Assembly: GCF_004405105.1 (NCBI RefSeq)
Contig: NZ_SORW01000008.1
Coordinates: 1-64,000, forward strand
DNA length: 64,000 nt
Direction: 5' to 3'
Source: Jeotgalibacillus sp. R-1-5s-1
GTDB lineage: Bacteria; Bacillota; Bacilli; Bacillales; Jeotgalibacillaceae
A program made the translations under genes and the position numbers. Numbering within the stretch: the first letter of the stretch is position 1; each line of letters begins with the position of its first letter. The notes beneath the pieces were generated by a model that worked only from the letters and a program-made list of their open reading frames with translations, was not told the origin of the DNA and made no database searches. Below are positions 52,622-61,606 of the stretch, piece by piece.

Positions 52622-54001
52622 TTGGATGCGTTTATTGATGGGGTCGTTGAATTCTCAGGATGGTTATGGGGGGTTCCGCTTATCTCTGTCCTGCTGATAT
52701 CGGGCTTGTATATGACGTTTAAGCTCGGTTTTTTTCAATTTAGACACCCTATATACATAATGAAACAAACCTTTGGAAGTGTAACGAAGAAGCCGAAAGG
52801 TGAGGGGACAGTTACCCCTTTTCAGGCTTTAACATCGGCTTTATCTTCCACAATCGGGGCTGCAAACATTGTCGGTGTACCGGCAGCGATTATGTTTGGA
52901 GGTCCGGGTGCGGTTTTCTGGATGTGGGTCATCGCATTAATCGGTATGTCACTGAAGTTTTCAGAGAGTGCACTTGCCGTTCATTACCGTGAAAAAAATG
53001 AAAAAGGTGAATATGTTGGCGGCCCAATGTATTACATGACGAAGGGTCTTGGTATGAAGTGGCTCGGGATCTGGTTTTCATTTGCCCTGATGCTTGAACT
53101 GATTCCGAGTGTTATGGTGCAGGGGAACTCAGTTGCAAATACAGTCCAGGAGTCATTTGGTATACCGGTGTTATGGACTGGAATCGGGATTGCTGTATTG
53201 ATCGGAGTCGTTGTATTTGGTGGTATTAAACGGATTGGACAGGTAACGCAGGTTGTTGTCCCATTTATGGCGCTTATTTATGTAGGGGGAGCACTTGTCA
53301 TTCTCTTTACGAATCTTGATGCACTGCCGGAATTTTTCACGCTCATCTTTTCCAATGCTTTTTCACCTGCACCTGTTATTGGAGGATTTGCAGGAGCTGC
53401 ACTTGTCGATGTCATCAGATGGGGGTTTGCAAGAGGATTGTACTCGAATGAAGCCGGTCTTGGGACAGCACCGATGGCTCATGCGGCGGCAACGACAGAT
53501 CACCCTGTGCGTCAGGCATTCTGGGCGGTTTCAGGAATCGTGGTTGATACATTAATTATTTGTACGGCTACAGCCTTTGTTGTTTTGTCATCAGGTGTCT
53601 GGACAGGGGAAAATGCAATGGAAAACAGTAGTGCCTTAACAACGATTGCATTTGCCAGCTATTTTGGCGAATTTGGCAGTATACTCGTCACGATCTCGCT
53701 TGCCTTTTTTGTTATTTCAACGATTCTGGTGGTTATTTTTTATGGGGCGAAGCAGGCGGAATTTTTATTTGGCCTGAAAGCATCGTATGCCATTCAGGTT
53801 GTCTACCTAGTTGCCATTGTATTCGGGGCAGTGGGAGCGGCAGAAGTGATCTGGAACTTCCTTGATATTATGCTTGCCGCCATTCTATTACCCAATATTC
53901 TGGCGATCCTGTTATTAAGTAACAAGGTGAAGGAACTGAAAAATGAATTTTTCACATCCGACCAGTATTATCTTAAGGATATAGGGAAAAACAAAAAGTA
54001 G
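52622..54001 (+). CDS. Alanine/glycine:cation symporter (AGCS family), copy 1
   Basis: A 459-residue sodium-coupled amino acid importer with about 11 helices. Family marks: YMTFKLGFFQFRH at helix 1-2, the substrate/ion loop ALTSALSSTIGAANIVGVPA, GGPGAVFWMWVIALIGM, GGPMYYMTKGLG and GFARGLYSNEAGLGTAPMAH. The start is TTG at 52622 with GAAGGGAGAG upstream. It differs clearly from the second copy at 58.1 kb (CTSALSST against MAATVGT in the first loop), so the two probably have different substrates or controls. Alanine, glycine or glutamine are possible. Confidence 0.9.
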   Translation: MDAFIDGVVEFSGWLWGVPLISVLLISGLYMTFKLGFFQFRHPIYIMKQTFGSVTKKPKGEGTVTPFQALTSALSSTIGAANIVGVPAAIMFGGPGAVFWMWVIALIGMSLKFSESALAVHYREKNEKGEYVGGPMYYMTKGLGMKWLGIWFSFALMLELIPSVMVQGNSVANTVQESFGIPVLWTGIGIAVLIGVVVFGGIKRIGQVTQVVVPFMALIYVGGALVILFTNLDALPEFFTLIFSNAFSPAPVIGGFAGAALVDVIRWGFARGLYSNEAGLGTAPMAHAAATTDHPVRQAFWAVSGIVVDTLIICTATAFVVLSSGVWTGENAMENSSALTTIAFASYFGEFGSILVTISLAFFVISTILVVIFYGAKQAEFLFGLKASYAIQVVYLVAIVFGAVGAAEVIWNFLDIMLAAILLPNILAILLLSNKVKELKNEFFTSDQYYLKDIGKNKK

Positions 54002-54037
54002 TAAAATGCTGCCATTGTATGAGTCCTTATGATGATT

Positions 54038-54078
54038 TTAAGCATACTCAGATTCGCACTGAGTATGCTTTTTTTTCT
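54038..54078 (+). terminator. Terminator of the first AGCS gene
   Basis: AAGCATACTCAG pairs with CTGAGTATGCTT around ATTCGCA, followed by eight Ts. Confidence 0.9.
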
Positions 54079-54194
54079 AAAATATGAAAACAAGTGTTTC
54101 TAACTGATCAGTTAAGGATACACAGTATAGAAGAGCAAAATACGCTTTAACATGAAAGGTTATACAGAAGACGATGGAATGAGGAGGGGCTTGT

Positions 54195-55193
54195 ATGATT
54201 AAAGAAGTGAGCAATATGTGGAAAGCCAGAACATGGATGAAAACCAATGTCCCGTTTTTATACAGTTGGCATGCCTATGTCGGATTTGAATTGGGCCTGT
54301 TTGAAGCATTTAAGCGTCCGGTGAGAGTCGGGGACGTGGCGGATGCTTATCAGCTGGAAACTGATCTCCTTGAGCAATGGGTGGAAGTCGGCCTGTCGTT
54401 AAAACACCTGAAGCGTGATGCAAAGGGAAGAGTTCAGATTGCCCGTGCATGGAAGCTGCCAGGCTCTAAAAAAGACAGCCCATCCTCAGGTGATTTACTA
54501 AAAGAAATGATGGAGCTCCATATTCCTTCGCTTCTCTCTTATCCGGAGCTGATGACTGAAAAGAAACGCCATCACTTCGATTCTGAAAAGCACGGATCCA
54601 CTGTGGCCAAAACCTCCACATTACTTGAACTTCTTGCCTTTCACCTCATCAACAGGAACGTTAAAAAACACCATGTCTCGTCCATATTGGATATTGGATG
54701 TGGCGAAGCAGGATACTTAATTAAACTGTCTAAAAAACATCCGGATGTAAAGCTGACCGGAATCGAAATTAATCGGGAAGTGGCAGAGTCAGCTGAAAAG
54801 GCTACCCGGGACTATGAAAATATTCAGATCGTTCATGAAGATATACATCAGTACACACCTGACCAAAACTATTCATACGTCATGGTAAATAACCTTCTGC
54901 ATTATATAGATCCTGATAAAAGAGAACACTTTTTTAGCCGACTTAATGAAATCACCGAGGATCAAGGTATCATCACGATTATATCTCCGCTGCAAAAAGC
55001 AAAACATGGACAGCAGTTTTCAAGTGCATTTAACAGCTTTTTTATGACATTTGATAACTTGTATCCAATTCCTTCTGAGGAAGAGCTTAATCTTATTGCG
55101 GAGAAAACAGGGTTCCGCTCAGAAAAACCCGTACCGATTATCAGAGAAGGCGGATGGTTTATTACAAAGTGGCAAAAGGTTTCATCGGTCTAA
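54195..55193 (+). CDS. Class I SAM-dependent methyltransferase with N-terminal winged-helix-like domain
   Basis: A 332-residue protein. The first 110 residues resemble the dimerisation/winged-helix part of O-methyltransferases (WHAYVGFELGLFEAFKRPVR, VADAYQLETDLLEQWVEVGL). The Rossmann part holds motif I SILDIGCGEAGYLIKLS (about 165-180), the acidic GIEINREVAESAE and the motif IV region VMVNNLLHYIDP. The methyl acceptor is unknown. GAGGAGGGG lies before the ATG. It is monocistronic, or co-read with the DJ-1 gene 89 bases on. Confidence 0.82.
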   Translation: MIKEVSNMWKARTWMKTNVPFLYSWHAYVGFELGLFEAFKRPVRVGDVADAYQLETDLLEQWVEVGLSLKHLKRDAKGRVQIARAWKLPGSKKDSPSSGDLLKEMMELHIPSLLSYPELMTEKKRHHFDSEKHGSTVAKTSTLLELLAFHLINRNVKKHHVSSILDIGCGEAGYLIKLSKKHPDVKLTGIEINREVAESAEKATRDYENIQIVHEDIHQYTPDQNYSYVMVNNLLHYIDPDKREHFFSRLNEITEDQGIITIISPLQKAKHGQQFSSAFNSFFMTFDNLYPIPSEEELNLIAEKTGFRSEKPVPIIREGGWFITKWQKVSSV

Positions 55194-55282
55194 AATGGTT
55201 ATGAACACCGAATGTTTAGTCCAGACAAAATGTGGAATAGTACATTTGTGATCAGATTTAAGATAAAAGGGAGATGTTTTCT

Positions 55283-55795
55283 TTGGCTAAAATTGCAACG
55301 TTAATGACGAATCAATTTGAAGATGTGGAATACACACAACCTGCAGAAGCTTTCGGGAAGGAAGGGCATGAGGTTGTGACCATAGAAAAAGAAGCAGGCA
55401 AATCAGTCACGGGAAAACAGGGAGATGCGACAGTAACGATTGACCAGTCTATTGATGACGTATCACCTTCTGATTTTGACGCACTGTTTATCCCGGGAGG
55501 TTTCTCTCCGGATTTACTAAGAGAAGACGAGCGCTTTGTCTCATTTGCCAAATCCTTTATGGATGATAAAAAGCCTGTCTTTACGATCTGTCATGGACCA
55601 CAGCTGCTGATTACAGCGAAGTCACTTGAAGGCAGAACAGCAACAGGCTACAAATCAATTAAGGTTGATATGGAATATGCCGGAGTGAACTACAAGGATG
55701 AGGAAGTAGTCGTCTGCGGAAATCAGCTTGTAACGAGCCGACAGCCGGATGACATACCGGCATTTATAAGAGAATCATTAAATCTGTTGAAATAA
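55283..55795 (+). CDS. yfkM: DJ-1/PfpI general stress protein, YfkM-like
   Basis: A 170-residue DJ-1/PfpI-superfamily protein of the type called general stress protein 18. The fold residues are AKIATLMTNQFEDVEYTQP (Glu in the active site), ALFIPGGFSPDLLRED and the nucleophile elbow FTICHGPQLL (Cys about 103). TTG at 55283 is preferred: AAGGGAG lies ten bases upstream, while ATG 55274 is too close to it. It shares the SPD-L-R loop with the paralogue at 750-1274. yfkM, yfkK, yfkJ and yfkI occur together in B. subtilis too, which supports the name. Confidence 0.85.
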   Translation: MAKIATLMTNQFEDVEYTQPAEAFGKEGHEVVTIEKEAGKSVTGKQGDATVTIDQSIDDVSPSDFDALFIPGGFSPDLLREDERFVSFAKSFMDDKKPVFTICHGPQLLITAKSLEGRTATGYKSIKVDMEYAGVNYKDEEVVVCGNQLVTSRQPDDIPAFIRESLNLLK

Positions 55796-55797
55796 CA

Positions 55798-55840
55798 TGA
55801 AGAACCGGGGCGCTCAGATGAGTCGCCCCGGTTTTTTGGT
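55798..55840 (+). terminator. Terminator of yfkM
   Basis: AACCGGGGCG pairs with CGCCCCGGTT around CTCAGATGAGT, followed by six Ts. Confidence 0.9.
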
Positions 55841-55946
55841 GAGATGGTTTTAAAAGATTTAATAATCCTCCTAAAAATTTCGTGAATTAGTCCGATATAC
55901 ATATATAATAAAGGTAGTTCTTTGAGATTAGAGATGGGGGATCAGT

Positions 55947-57722
55947 TTGAAAAAACTTAAGTGGAAATTGCTATCATTATTTTTAGTTTTAATTGTTTTA
56001 ATCGGAGGATTAGCTGCATTTAATATTTACTCGATCTCATCAATAAATCAGCAGACAGAGAGAGTATTAAGTGAAGATCTTGCGCTACTGGAAATTGATC
56101 AGGAGATGAGATTTAATGTTTCCCAGCAAATCGCTTTAACGAGAGGATATGTGCTATACGGGGAGGCAGAATATAAAAATGGTTTTGAGGAGCTTGCACA
56201 AAAAAATGCAGAGTTCGCAGAAGTTCTTCAGTCTCATAATGTCAGTAATGATGTGAAGTCCGTCCTCACGATTACCCGTGTATGGGAAGACGGTATTCGG
56301 GATCGTGTGTTCAGTATGTACGATAACGGCAGGGAAGAGGACGCGAGAGTGCTATTTCGGGCGAATTTCGAACCGACTGCAAGGGGTATCATGGACAGTC
56401 TGGAAAAAGTGTCTAATGAGCGGAGCGGGATCATGAATACTTCCGCAGATCAAATCATTGAAACCGGGAATCAAACCATTTTATTAACAATAATTATAAG
56501 CGGTCTTGTAATTGTGACGGCAATCGTATTGAGTCTGGTTTCAGCTTCAAAAATTACGAAACCGATTATTTCAGTAACAAAAAGAATGAAAGCGATTGCG
56601 GCTGGTGAATTACCTGCGGCATCATTACAGACAAAAAGCAAGGACGAGGTTGGACAGCTGGTTCATACTGTCAATGAAATGAATAATCAGTTGCGGAACC
56701 TCGTATCTGATATTACGCTAGTATCTGGTTCAGTTGTAACAAAAGGCAGTCAATTATCAGAAAGCGCACAGGAAGTCAGAGAGGGAAGCAGCCAAATCGC
56801 TGTGACCATGAATGAGCTGGCTGTTGGTGCTGGTATTCAGGCAGAGGCATCGTCTTCATTAAGCACAAAAATGATTGCGTTTACAGAGCGCATACGTTCT
56901 TCAGCTGAAAAAGGGAATGAAGCACAGGAACGAGCCGAAGAGATGTATTCATACACATCATCAGGCGGAAAGAAAATGGCTGAATCTATTCATAAAGTGA
57001 ACCAGATTAACGACAGTTTCAAGACTGCAATGGAACGTGTCAACGGACTCGACGATCAGACGAAAAACATTTCAAAGCTCGTTCAGGTGATCCAGGAGAT
57101 TGCGGATCAGACCAATCTGCTGGCACTGAATGCTGCTATCGAATCGGCAAGGGCAGGTGAACATGGCAGAGGATTTGCGGTGGTGGCTGATGAGGTAAGA
57201 AAACTCGCTGTTCAGGTATCTGCTTCAATCACAGATATTACCTCGATTATTACAACCATTCAGCGTGAATCCAAGGAAACCGTTGAAGTACTTGGAAATG
57301 GTTATGAGCTTGTCAGCAGCGGAACAGCCCAAATGGAGGAAACAGCTGAATCTTTCGGTTTGATTGAGCAAAAAGTAAATGATGTATCAGAAAGAATGAA
57401 GGACATTGCCTCTTCATTGTACGAAATTGTGAATGGGACAGAAGAGATTAATCATGACATTGAACAAATCGCCGCAGTATCTGAGGAAGCTGCTGCAGGA
57501 ATTGAAGAAACGACTGCAAACGCTGAGCAGTCAAGCGCAACGATGAATAACGTCTATCACGCATCGGTTGAGCTGATCAGTGAAGCGCAGGATCTCCAGA
57601 ATACACTCGGTCATTTCAAGCTCGAAACAGCTGATCATCAGCTTGATATTTCAGAAGAACCGGGAGACGAACAAACAGAGATTGACGAATTCAATGAGGT
57701 TACAGAGGATAAAGTGTCATAA
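55947..57722 (+). CDS. Methyl-accepting chemotaxis protein with four-helix-bundle sensor domain
   Basis: A 591-residue receptor. Helix 1 is at about 10-30, a 4HB_MCP-type outside domain at about 33-175 ([20 protein letters not shown]), helix 2 at about 178-199, HAMP at about 200-252 and the signalling domain with [20 protein letters not shown]. It ends in an acidic tail. TTG at 55947 follows GATGGGGG. It is a stand-alone gene; its ligand is unknown. Confidence 0.92.
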   Translation: MKKLKWKLLSLFLVLIVLIGGLAAFNIYSISSINQQTERVLSEDLALLEIDQEMRFNVSQQIALTRGYVLYGEAEYKNGFEELAQKNAEFAEVLQSHNVSNDVKSVLTITRVWEDGIRDRVFSMYDNGREEDARVLFRANFEPTARGIMDSLEKVSNERSGIMNTSADQIIETGNQTILLTIIISGLVIVTAIVLSLVSASKITKPIISVTKRMKAIAAGELPAASLQTKSKDEVGQLVHTVNEMNNQLRNLVSDITLVSGSVVTKGSQLSESAQEVREGSSQIAVTMNELAVGAGIQAEASSSLSTKMIAFTERIRSSAEKGNEAQERAEEMYSYTSSGGKKMAESIHKVNQINDSFKTAMERVNGLDDQTKNISKLVQVIQEIADQTNLLALNAAIESARAGEHGRGFAVVADEVRKLAVQVSASITDITSIITTIQRESKETVEVLGNGYELVSSGTAQMEETAESFGLIEQKVNDVSERMKDIASSLYEIVNGTEEINHDIEQIAAVSEEAAAGIEETTANAEQSSATMNNVYHASVELISEAQDLQNTLGHFKLETADHQLDISEEPGDEQTEIDEFNEVTEDKVS

Positions 57723-57735
57723 ATAGGGGCTGCAC

Positions 57736-57780
57736 AAAAAAAGCGGAGCGGATCAATTTGATCCGCTCCACTTTTTAAAT
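57736..57780. terminator. Bidirectional terminator between the MCP and yfkK genes
   Basis: AAAGCGGAGCGGATCAA pairs with TTGATCCGCTCCACTTT; T runs occur on both strands. Confidence 0.9.
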
Positions 57781-57783
57781 TTG

Positions 57784-58008
57784 TTACACTTTTCTCAGAT
57801 TGCCAAGCTCTTCTGCAATAGCCTGCATTTCACTCGGGCTGAATGTTTCACGTTTCATCACCATTGTATGAAGATCCCGAAGCTCTTCATACATCTCCTC
57901 ATCGAAATGGGAAACCTTAATCGCACCAGCGTTAACGATGCGAAGACGTTCTTTTATTTCATTAATCATAAATTCAGCATTTTCAACGGATTTTGAATCC
58001 AGATTCAT
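57784..58008 (-). CDS. yfkK: DUF1128/UPF0435 protein YfkK
   Basis: A 74-residue soluble helical protein of the small UPF0435 (DUF1128) family, function unknown. It has the recognisable [20 protein letters not shown] and [14 protein letters not shown] blocks. It is close in length to YfkK of B. subtilis (71). AAGGACTG precedes the ATG. It ends at the shared terminator, 68 bases downstream of the second AGCS gene on the same strand. Confidence 0.88.
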   Translation of the reverse strand: MNLDSKSVENAEFMINEIKERLRIVNAGAIKVSHFDEEMYEELRDLHTMVMKRETFSPSEMQAIAEELGNLRKV

Positions 58009-58075
58009 TTTGATCAGTCCTTTCAGCAGTTATCATTCATCTTTCCATGCTTTTCAGGATCTGTCAACACACGCT

Positions 58076-59437
58076 TTATGCTGCATTTTTTGCTTCTGCT
58101 TTTTCTTCTTTAATCTTTTGACGGATCCGTTTTGTTTCATAAGCTACGACGCCTGATAGACCGAGAAGTCCGATCAGGTTCGGGAAGGCCATTAATCCAT
58201 TCATAATATCAGAGAATGCCCAAACCACGTCTAAAGAAGCAACGGCACCGATCATAACAGCGATAACGAATAATAAGCGGTAGCCAATATTGTATTTCTT
58301 TGTTCCGACAAGATACTGGAAACATTTCTCACCGTAATAAGACCAGCCAATAATAGTTGATGAAGCAAAGAAAATCAGGCCGATTGCGACAACAATTGGT
58401 CCAATGCCCCCAAGGAAATATTCAAATGAAGCAGATGTTAATGCCCCACCCTGAAGGTCGCCACTTTCATAGAGTCCGGCCATGACAATCGTGATTCCTG
58501 TAATGGAACAGATGATTAATGTATCAATCAAAACCTGCGTCATCGAAACTAGACCCTGACGTCCAGGCATGTCTGTCTTGGCAGCTGCAGCAGCGATCGG
58601 TGCTGATCCAAGTCCTGCTTCATTAGAGAATACGCCACGCGCAACACCGTAACGGATAATCGCACCGATGACACCGCCGGCAATGGCCTCGTTACCGAAT
58701 GCAAGTTGGAAAATCGTCGCGAACGCACCCGGGACCATTTCAAAGTTAAGAACCATCACAATAAGTCCTGCTAATAAATAAAAAGCGGCCATAAATGGCA
58801 CGAAAATAGAAGTTACTTTACCGATGCTCTTAATACCGCCAAGAATAACAAGTGCAGTAAAAACAGTAAGTACAATTCCAGTTACCCATGTCGGGATGCT
58901 GAATGTGTTCTGAACGACATCAGAAACGGAGTTCGACTGTACCATGTTCCCGATTCCGAAGGCAGCAATAGCGCCAAATAAAGCGAATAGAACGCCAAGC
59001 CATTTTTGTTTCAGTCCACGTTCCAGATAATACATCGGACCGCCTGACATTTCGCCATCTTCATCCTGTACACGGTATTTTACCGCCAGAACGGCTTCTG
59101 CATATTTTGTTGCCATTCCAAAGATTGCCGACAGCCACATCCAGAAAATAGCTCCTGGACCACCGAGCGCAACGGCAGTAGCAACACCTACAATGTTACC
59201 GGTTCCGACTGTGGCAGCCATTGCTGTCATCAGTGACTGGAAGTGTGAGATGTCACCTTTGGATTTTGTGTCCTGATTACGTGAAAAAGCAAGTTTGAGT
59301 GAATACCCGGTCAGCCCAAATTGCACGAGTCCGAGGCGGAACGTAAGATAAATCCCTGTTCCCACCAGCAGAATCAGCAGCGGCGGCCCCCAGACTAGCC
59401 CGCTGATTTCATTAAGAAAATCTGTTAAGCCTTGCAT
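58076..59437 (-). CDS. Alanine/glycine:cation symporter (AGCS family), copy 2
   Basis: A 453-residue sodium-coupled amino acid symporter with about 11 helices. Marks: GTGIYLTFRLGLVQFGL, SLMTAMAATVGTGNIVGVAT, GGPGAIFWMWLSAIFGM, GGPMYYLERGLKQ and GVARGVFSNEAGLGSAPIAA. It ends with a lysine-rich tail. It may be co-transcribed with yfkK. The leader (59438-59622) shows no riboswitch that I can recognise. The substrate is one of Ala, Gly or Gln by family. Confidence 0.9.
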   Translation of the reverse strand: MQGLTDFLNEISGLVWGPPLLILLVGTGIYLTFRLGLVQFGLTGYSLKLAFSRNQDTKSKGDISHFQSLMTAMAATVGTGNIVGVATAVALGGPGAIFWMWLSAIFGMATKYAEAVLAVKYRVQDEDGEMSGGPMYYLERGLKQKWLGVLFALFGAIAAFGIGNMVQSNSVSDVVQNTFSIPTWVTGIVLTVFTALVILGGIKSIGKVTSIFVPFMAAFYLLAGLIVMVLNFEMVPGAFATIFQLAFGNEAIAGGVIGAIIRYGVARGVFSNEAGLGSAPIAAAAAKTDMPGRQGLVSMTQVLIDTLIICSITGITIVMAGLYESGDLQGGALTSASFEYFLGGIGPIVVAIGLIFFASSTIIGWSYYGEKCFQYLVGTKKYNIGYRLLFVIAVMIGAVASLDVVWAFSDIMNGLMAFPNLIGLLGLSGVVAYETKRIRQKIKEEKAEAKNAA

Positions 59438-59622
59438 CTAACTCCCCCTTTTTCTTTTACAGGCTATAAATATGAACAAAATATGTACGCCTTACATTAA
59501 ATATTCCTGAAATGAGCCCCCTATTGTCAAGGTTTTTTTCTGAACGATCAGGTTATCTCATGTTTTAAAAGAACGTCTTAAGGAAATATAAAGAAAACAT
59601 TCACCTTTTCAGGAGGGACCTT

Positions 59623-60096
59623 ATGAAACGTGTATTATTTGTGTGCCTCGGTAATATCTGCCGATCACCTATGGCTGAGGCCGTGATGCGTCAAAAAGTC
59701 GCTGAACATGACCTGACAGATAAAATCGAAGTTGCATCAGCAGGAACAGCAGGATGGCATCAGGGTAATCCGCCGCATGAAGGGACAATCCGGGTTTTGA
59801 AAGAAAACAGTATACCACATGATGGCCTCACGTCCAATCAGCTTACCCGGCAGGACCTCGAACATTATGACTACATTGTTGCGCTGGACCGGTCAGTGTC
59901 TGAGGACATTAATAAACTCGCAAGGGCGACTGAGAATAAGCCCACGTATATCCTGCTGCTGGAACTCATCGATGCAGGAACACTGGATGTCCCGGATCCA
60001 TATTATACAAACAATTTTCAGGAAAGTTATGATTTAATAAATAGAGGGTGCGAAGCTCTTATTAAAAAAATTGAAGATGATCATGGAGGCGATTAA
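59623..60096 (+). CDS. yfkJ: Low-molecular-weight protein tyrosine phosphatase YfkJ
   Basis: A 157-residue phosphatase with the P-loop C-x5-R-S at Cys8-Arg14 (VCLGNICRSPMAE) and the general-acid Asp in DVPDPYYTNNF (about 125). It removes phosphate from protein tyrosine and is linked with stress resistance in Bacillus. AGGAGGG lies eight bases upstream of the ATG. Its stop adjoins the start of yfkI with no gap, and yfkH follows: the same order as in B. subtilis. Confidence 0.92.
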   Translation: MKRVLFVCLGNICRSPMAEAVMRQKVAEHDLTDKIEVASAGTAGWHQGNPPHEGTIRVLKENSIPHDGLTSNQLTRQDLEHYDYIVALDRSVSEDINKLARATENKPTYILLLELIDAGTLDVPDPYYTNNFQESYDLINRGCEALIKKIEDDHGGD

Positions 60097-60489
60097 ATGG
60101 CAAATAACAAACTGCCGGCAGGTATTATCATTGGTGCAATTGCAGGGGGACTGTTAAGTATGCTTGATCCCGCAACAAGAAGAAAAACTTCTTCCGCACT
60201 CGTAAAATCAAAGGAATCCATTTCATACTACAGCCGTCATCCACAGGAGCTGGCAGACCGTGCCGCTCAAAAAGCGGATCACTGGAAACAGACAGCAGAA
60301 AAAATTCAGCAGGACATCGCTTATTTATCTGAAAAATATGAGGAAGTAAAAGAAATGGTACCTCAGCTTCAGCAGATGGTATCAGAAACAAAAGATGCTT
60401 TTACTGAAGATGAGCCGCTGGAAAAAACGGCTGCTCACCCGGTACAACTTGATCAAGGGGATTCCTATCCTGAAAAAAAGACCGTATAA
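60097..60489 (+). CDS. yfkI: YtxH-like small protein, YfkI position
   Basis: A 130-residue protein with a short hydrophobic start (LPAGIIIGAIAGGLLSMLDP, about 5-24) and then long charged helices (about 50-110), the YtxH layout of cell-envelope stress proteins. GGAGG lies six bases before the ATG, inside the end of yfkJ. The name rests on gene order between yfkJ and yfkH; the sequence itself is weakly conserved. Confidence 0.75.
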   Translation: MANNKLPAGIIIGAIAGGLLSMLDPATRRKTSSALVKSKESISYYSRHPQELADRAAQKADHWKQTAEKIQQDIAYLSEKYEEVKEMVPQLQQMVSETKDAFTEDEPLEKTAAHPVQLDQGDSYPEKKTV

Positions 60490-60512
60490 AGTCTGAGATA
60501 AGGAGGGACGCA

Positions 60513-61460
60513 ATGTCTGAAACCATAAAAAGTGATGAAAAAAAAGAAACAGAATGGAAAGAAGGAGAGCAGAACCGTCATCTTGCGGATATGACTGAAG
60601 CTGTACATAGATCAGGCAGAGAAGGGAATTATCAATCATTTTCCGGATTTGTTCAGGAAGTGCTAAAACGTTTTACGCAAAGTGAAACAACCGGACTTGG
60701 TGCTCAGCTCGCCTATTTTTTCCTGTTATCCCTTTTTCCTTTGCTGATATTTGCCATGGCGCTCCTTCCTTATCTGCCAATTACGCAGCAGGATATGCTG
60801 AATATTTTTGCGCAATTTGCACCTGGTGAGACAATGACTTTAATCGAGTCTACAGTCTCAGAGGTTGCAACCGGTCAGAGCGCAGGATTGTTGTCAATTG
60901 GTCTCTTAGGAACACTGTGGTCAGCATCGAACGGAATGAATGCATTAATGCGCTCATTTAATCATGCCTATGAAGTTCACGAAACCAGACCTTTCTATAT
61001 CGCAAGAGGCATGGCTGTTGTCTGGACCATTGTGATGGTTCTCATTGTCGTTGTTGCGCTTCTGCTTCCAATCTTTGGTCAACAGATTGGTGAGGTGATC
61101 TTTGCAGCCTTCGGCATGGACGAACAGTTCCTGACGATCTGGAATGCAGTACGCTTTGGCATTACGCCATTTGTATTACTCGTTGCATTCACAGGCCTCT
61201 ATGCGTTCGTACCAAACGTAAGCATCCGATTTATTTCCGTGCTCCCGGGAGCAATCTTTGCAACAGTCGGCTGGCTGATCACATCCTTCCTGTTTGCATT
61301 TTATGTAGGGAATTTCGGTAATTACTCGTCAACCTACGGAAGCGTCGGGGGTATTATCGTTCTGATGATCTGGCTGTATTTATCCGGCATCATTATCATG
61401 GTCGGCGCGCAGATCAATGCCACAATGGCTGCGAAAAGAAGACATCGTACAGGATCTTAA
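60513..61460 (+). CDS. yfkH: YihY/BrkB family membrane protein YfkH
   Basis: A 315-residue membrane protein of the family once called ribonuclease BN and now YihY/virulence factor BrkB. After a charged start it has about six helices; typical stretches are QLAYFFLLSLFPLLIFAMAL, LWSASNGMNALMRSFNHAYE and YGSVGGIIVLMIWLYLSGII. Its biochemical function is unsettled. AAGGAGG precedes the ATG, 23 bases after yfkI. It ends the yfkJIH operon. Confidence 0.9.
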   Translation: MSETIKSDEKKETEWKEGEQNRHLADMTEAVHRSGREGNYQSFSGFVQEVLKRFTQSETTGLGAQLAYFFLLSLFPLLIFAMALLPYLPITQQDMLNIFAQFAPGETMTLIESTVSEVATGQSAGLLSIGLLGTLWSASNGMNALMRSFNHAYEVHETRPFYIARGMAVVWTIVMVLIVVVALLLPIFGQQIGEVIFAAFGMDEQFLTIWNAVRFGITPFVLLVAFTGLYAFVPNVSIRFISVLPGAIFATVGWLITSFLFAFYVGNFGNYSSTYGSVGGIIVLMIWLYLSGIIIMVGAQINATMAAKRRHRTGS

Positions 61461-61481
61461 ATAATGCCGTATAGTATAAAA

Positions 61482-61511
61482 CCGTGCCGGTTCATTCCTT
61501 CGCTTTACTTG
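61482..61511 (+). repeat. Truncated hairpin element, left arm only
   Basis: ACCGTGCCGGTTCATTCC followed by TTCGCTTTAC matches the left outer arm and start of the A core of 6679 (GTGCCGGGTCATTCC). No core remainder or right arm follows, so this is a broken end. Confidence 0.5.
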
Positions 61512-61561
61512 AAATATAATCAATACGAGTGGTTGCTCTAACCACTCTAAACATTTTCAAC

Positions 61562-61606
61562 ACAGAAAAAGATGCTGACATAAATATCAGCATCTTTTTT
61601 ATATCA
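61562..61606. terminator. Bidirectional terminator between yfkH and the metal ATPase gene
   Basis: AAAAGATGCTGA pairs with TCAGCATCTTTT around CATAAATA; T runs occur on both strands. Confidence 0.9.

Noticed and set aside
55215-55245. Sigma-B promoter before yfkM
   Set aside because: GTTTAG is followed at the right distance by GGAATA, which matches GGGTAT poorly.
59438-59622. Glycine riboswitch before the second AGCS symporter
   Set aside because: No tandem aptamer motifs (GGAGAGA, ACCGA-type blocks) are present.
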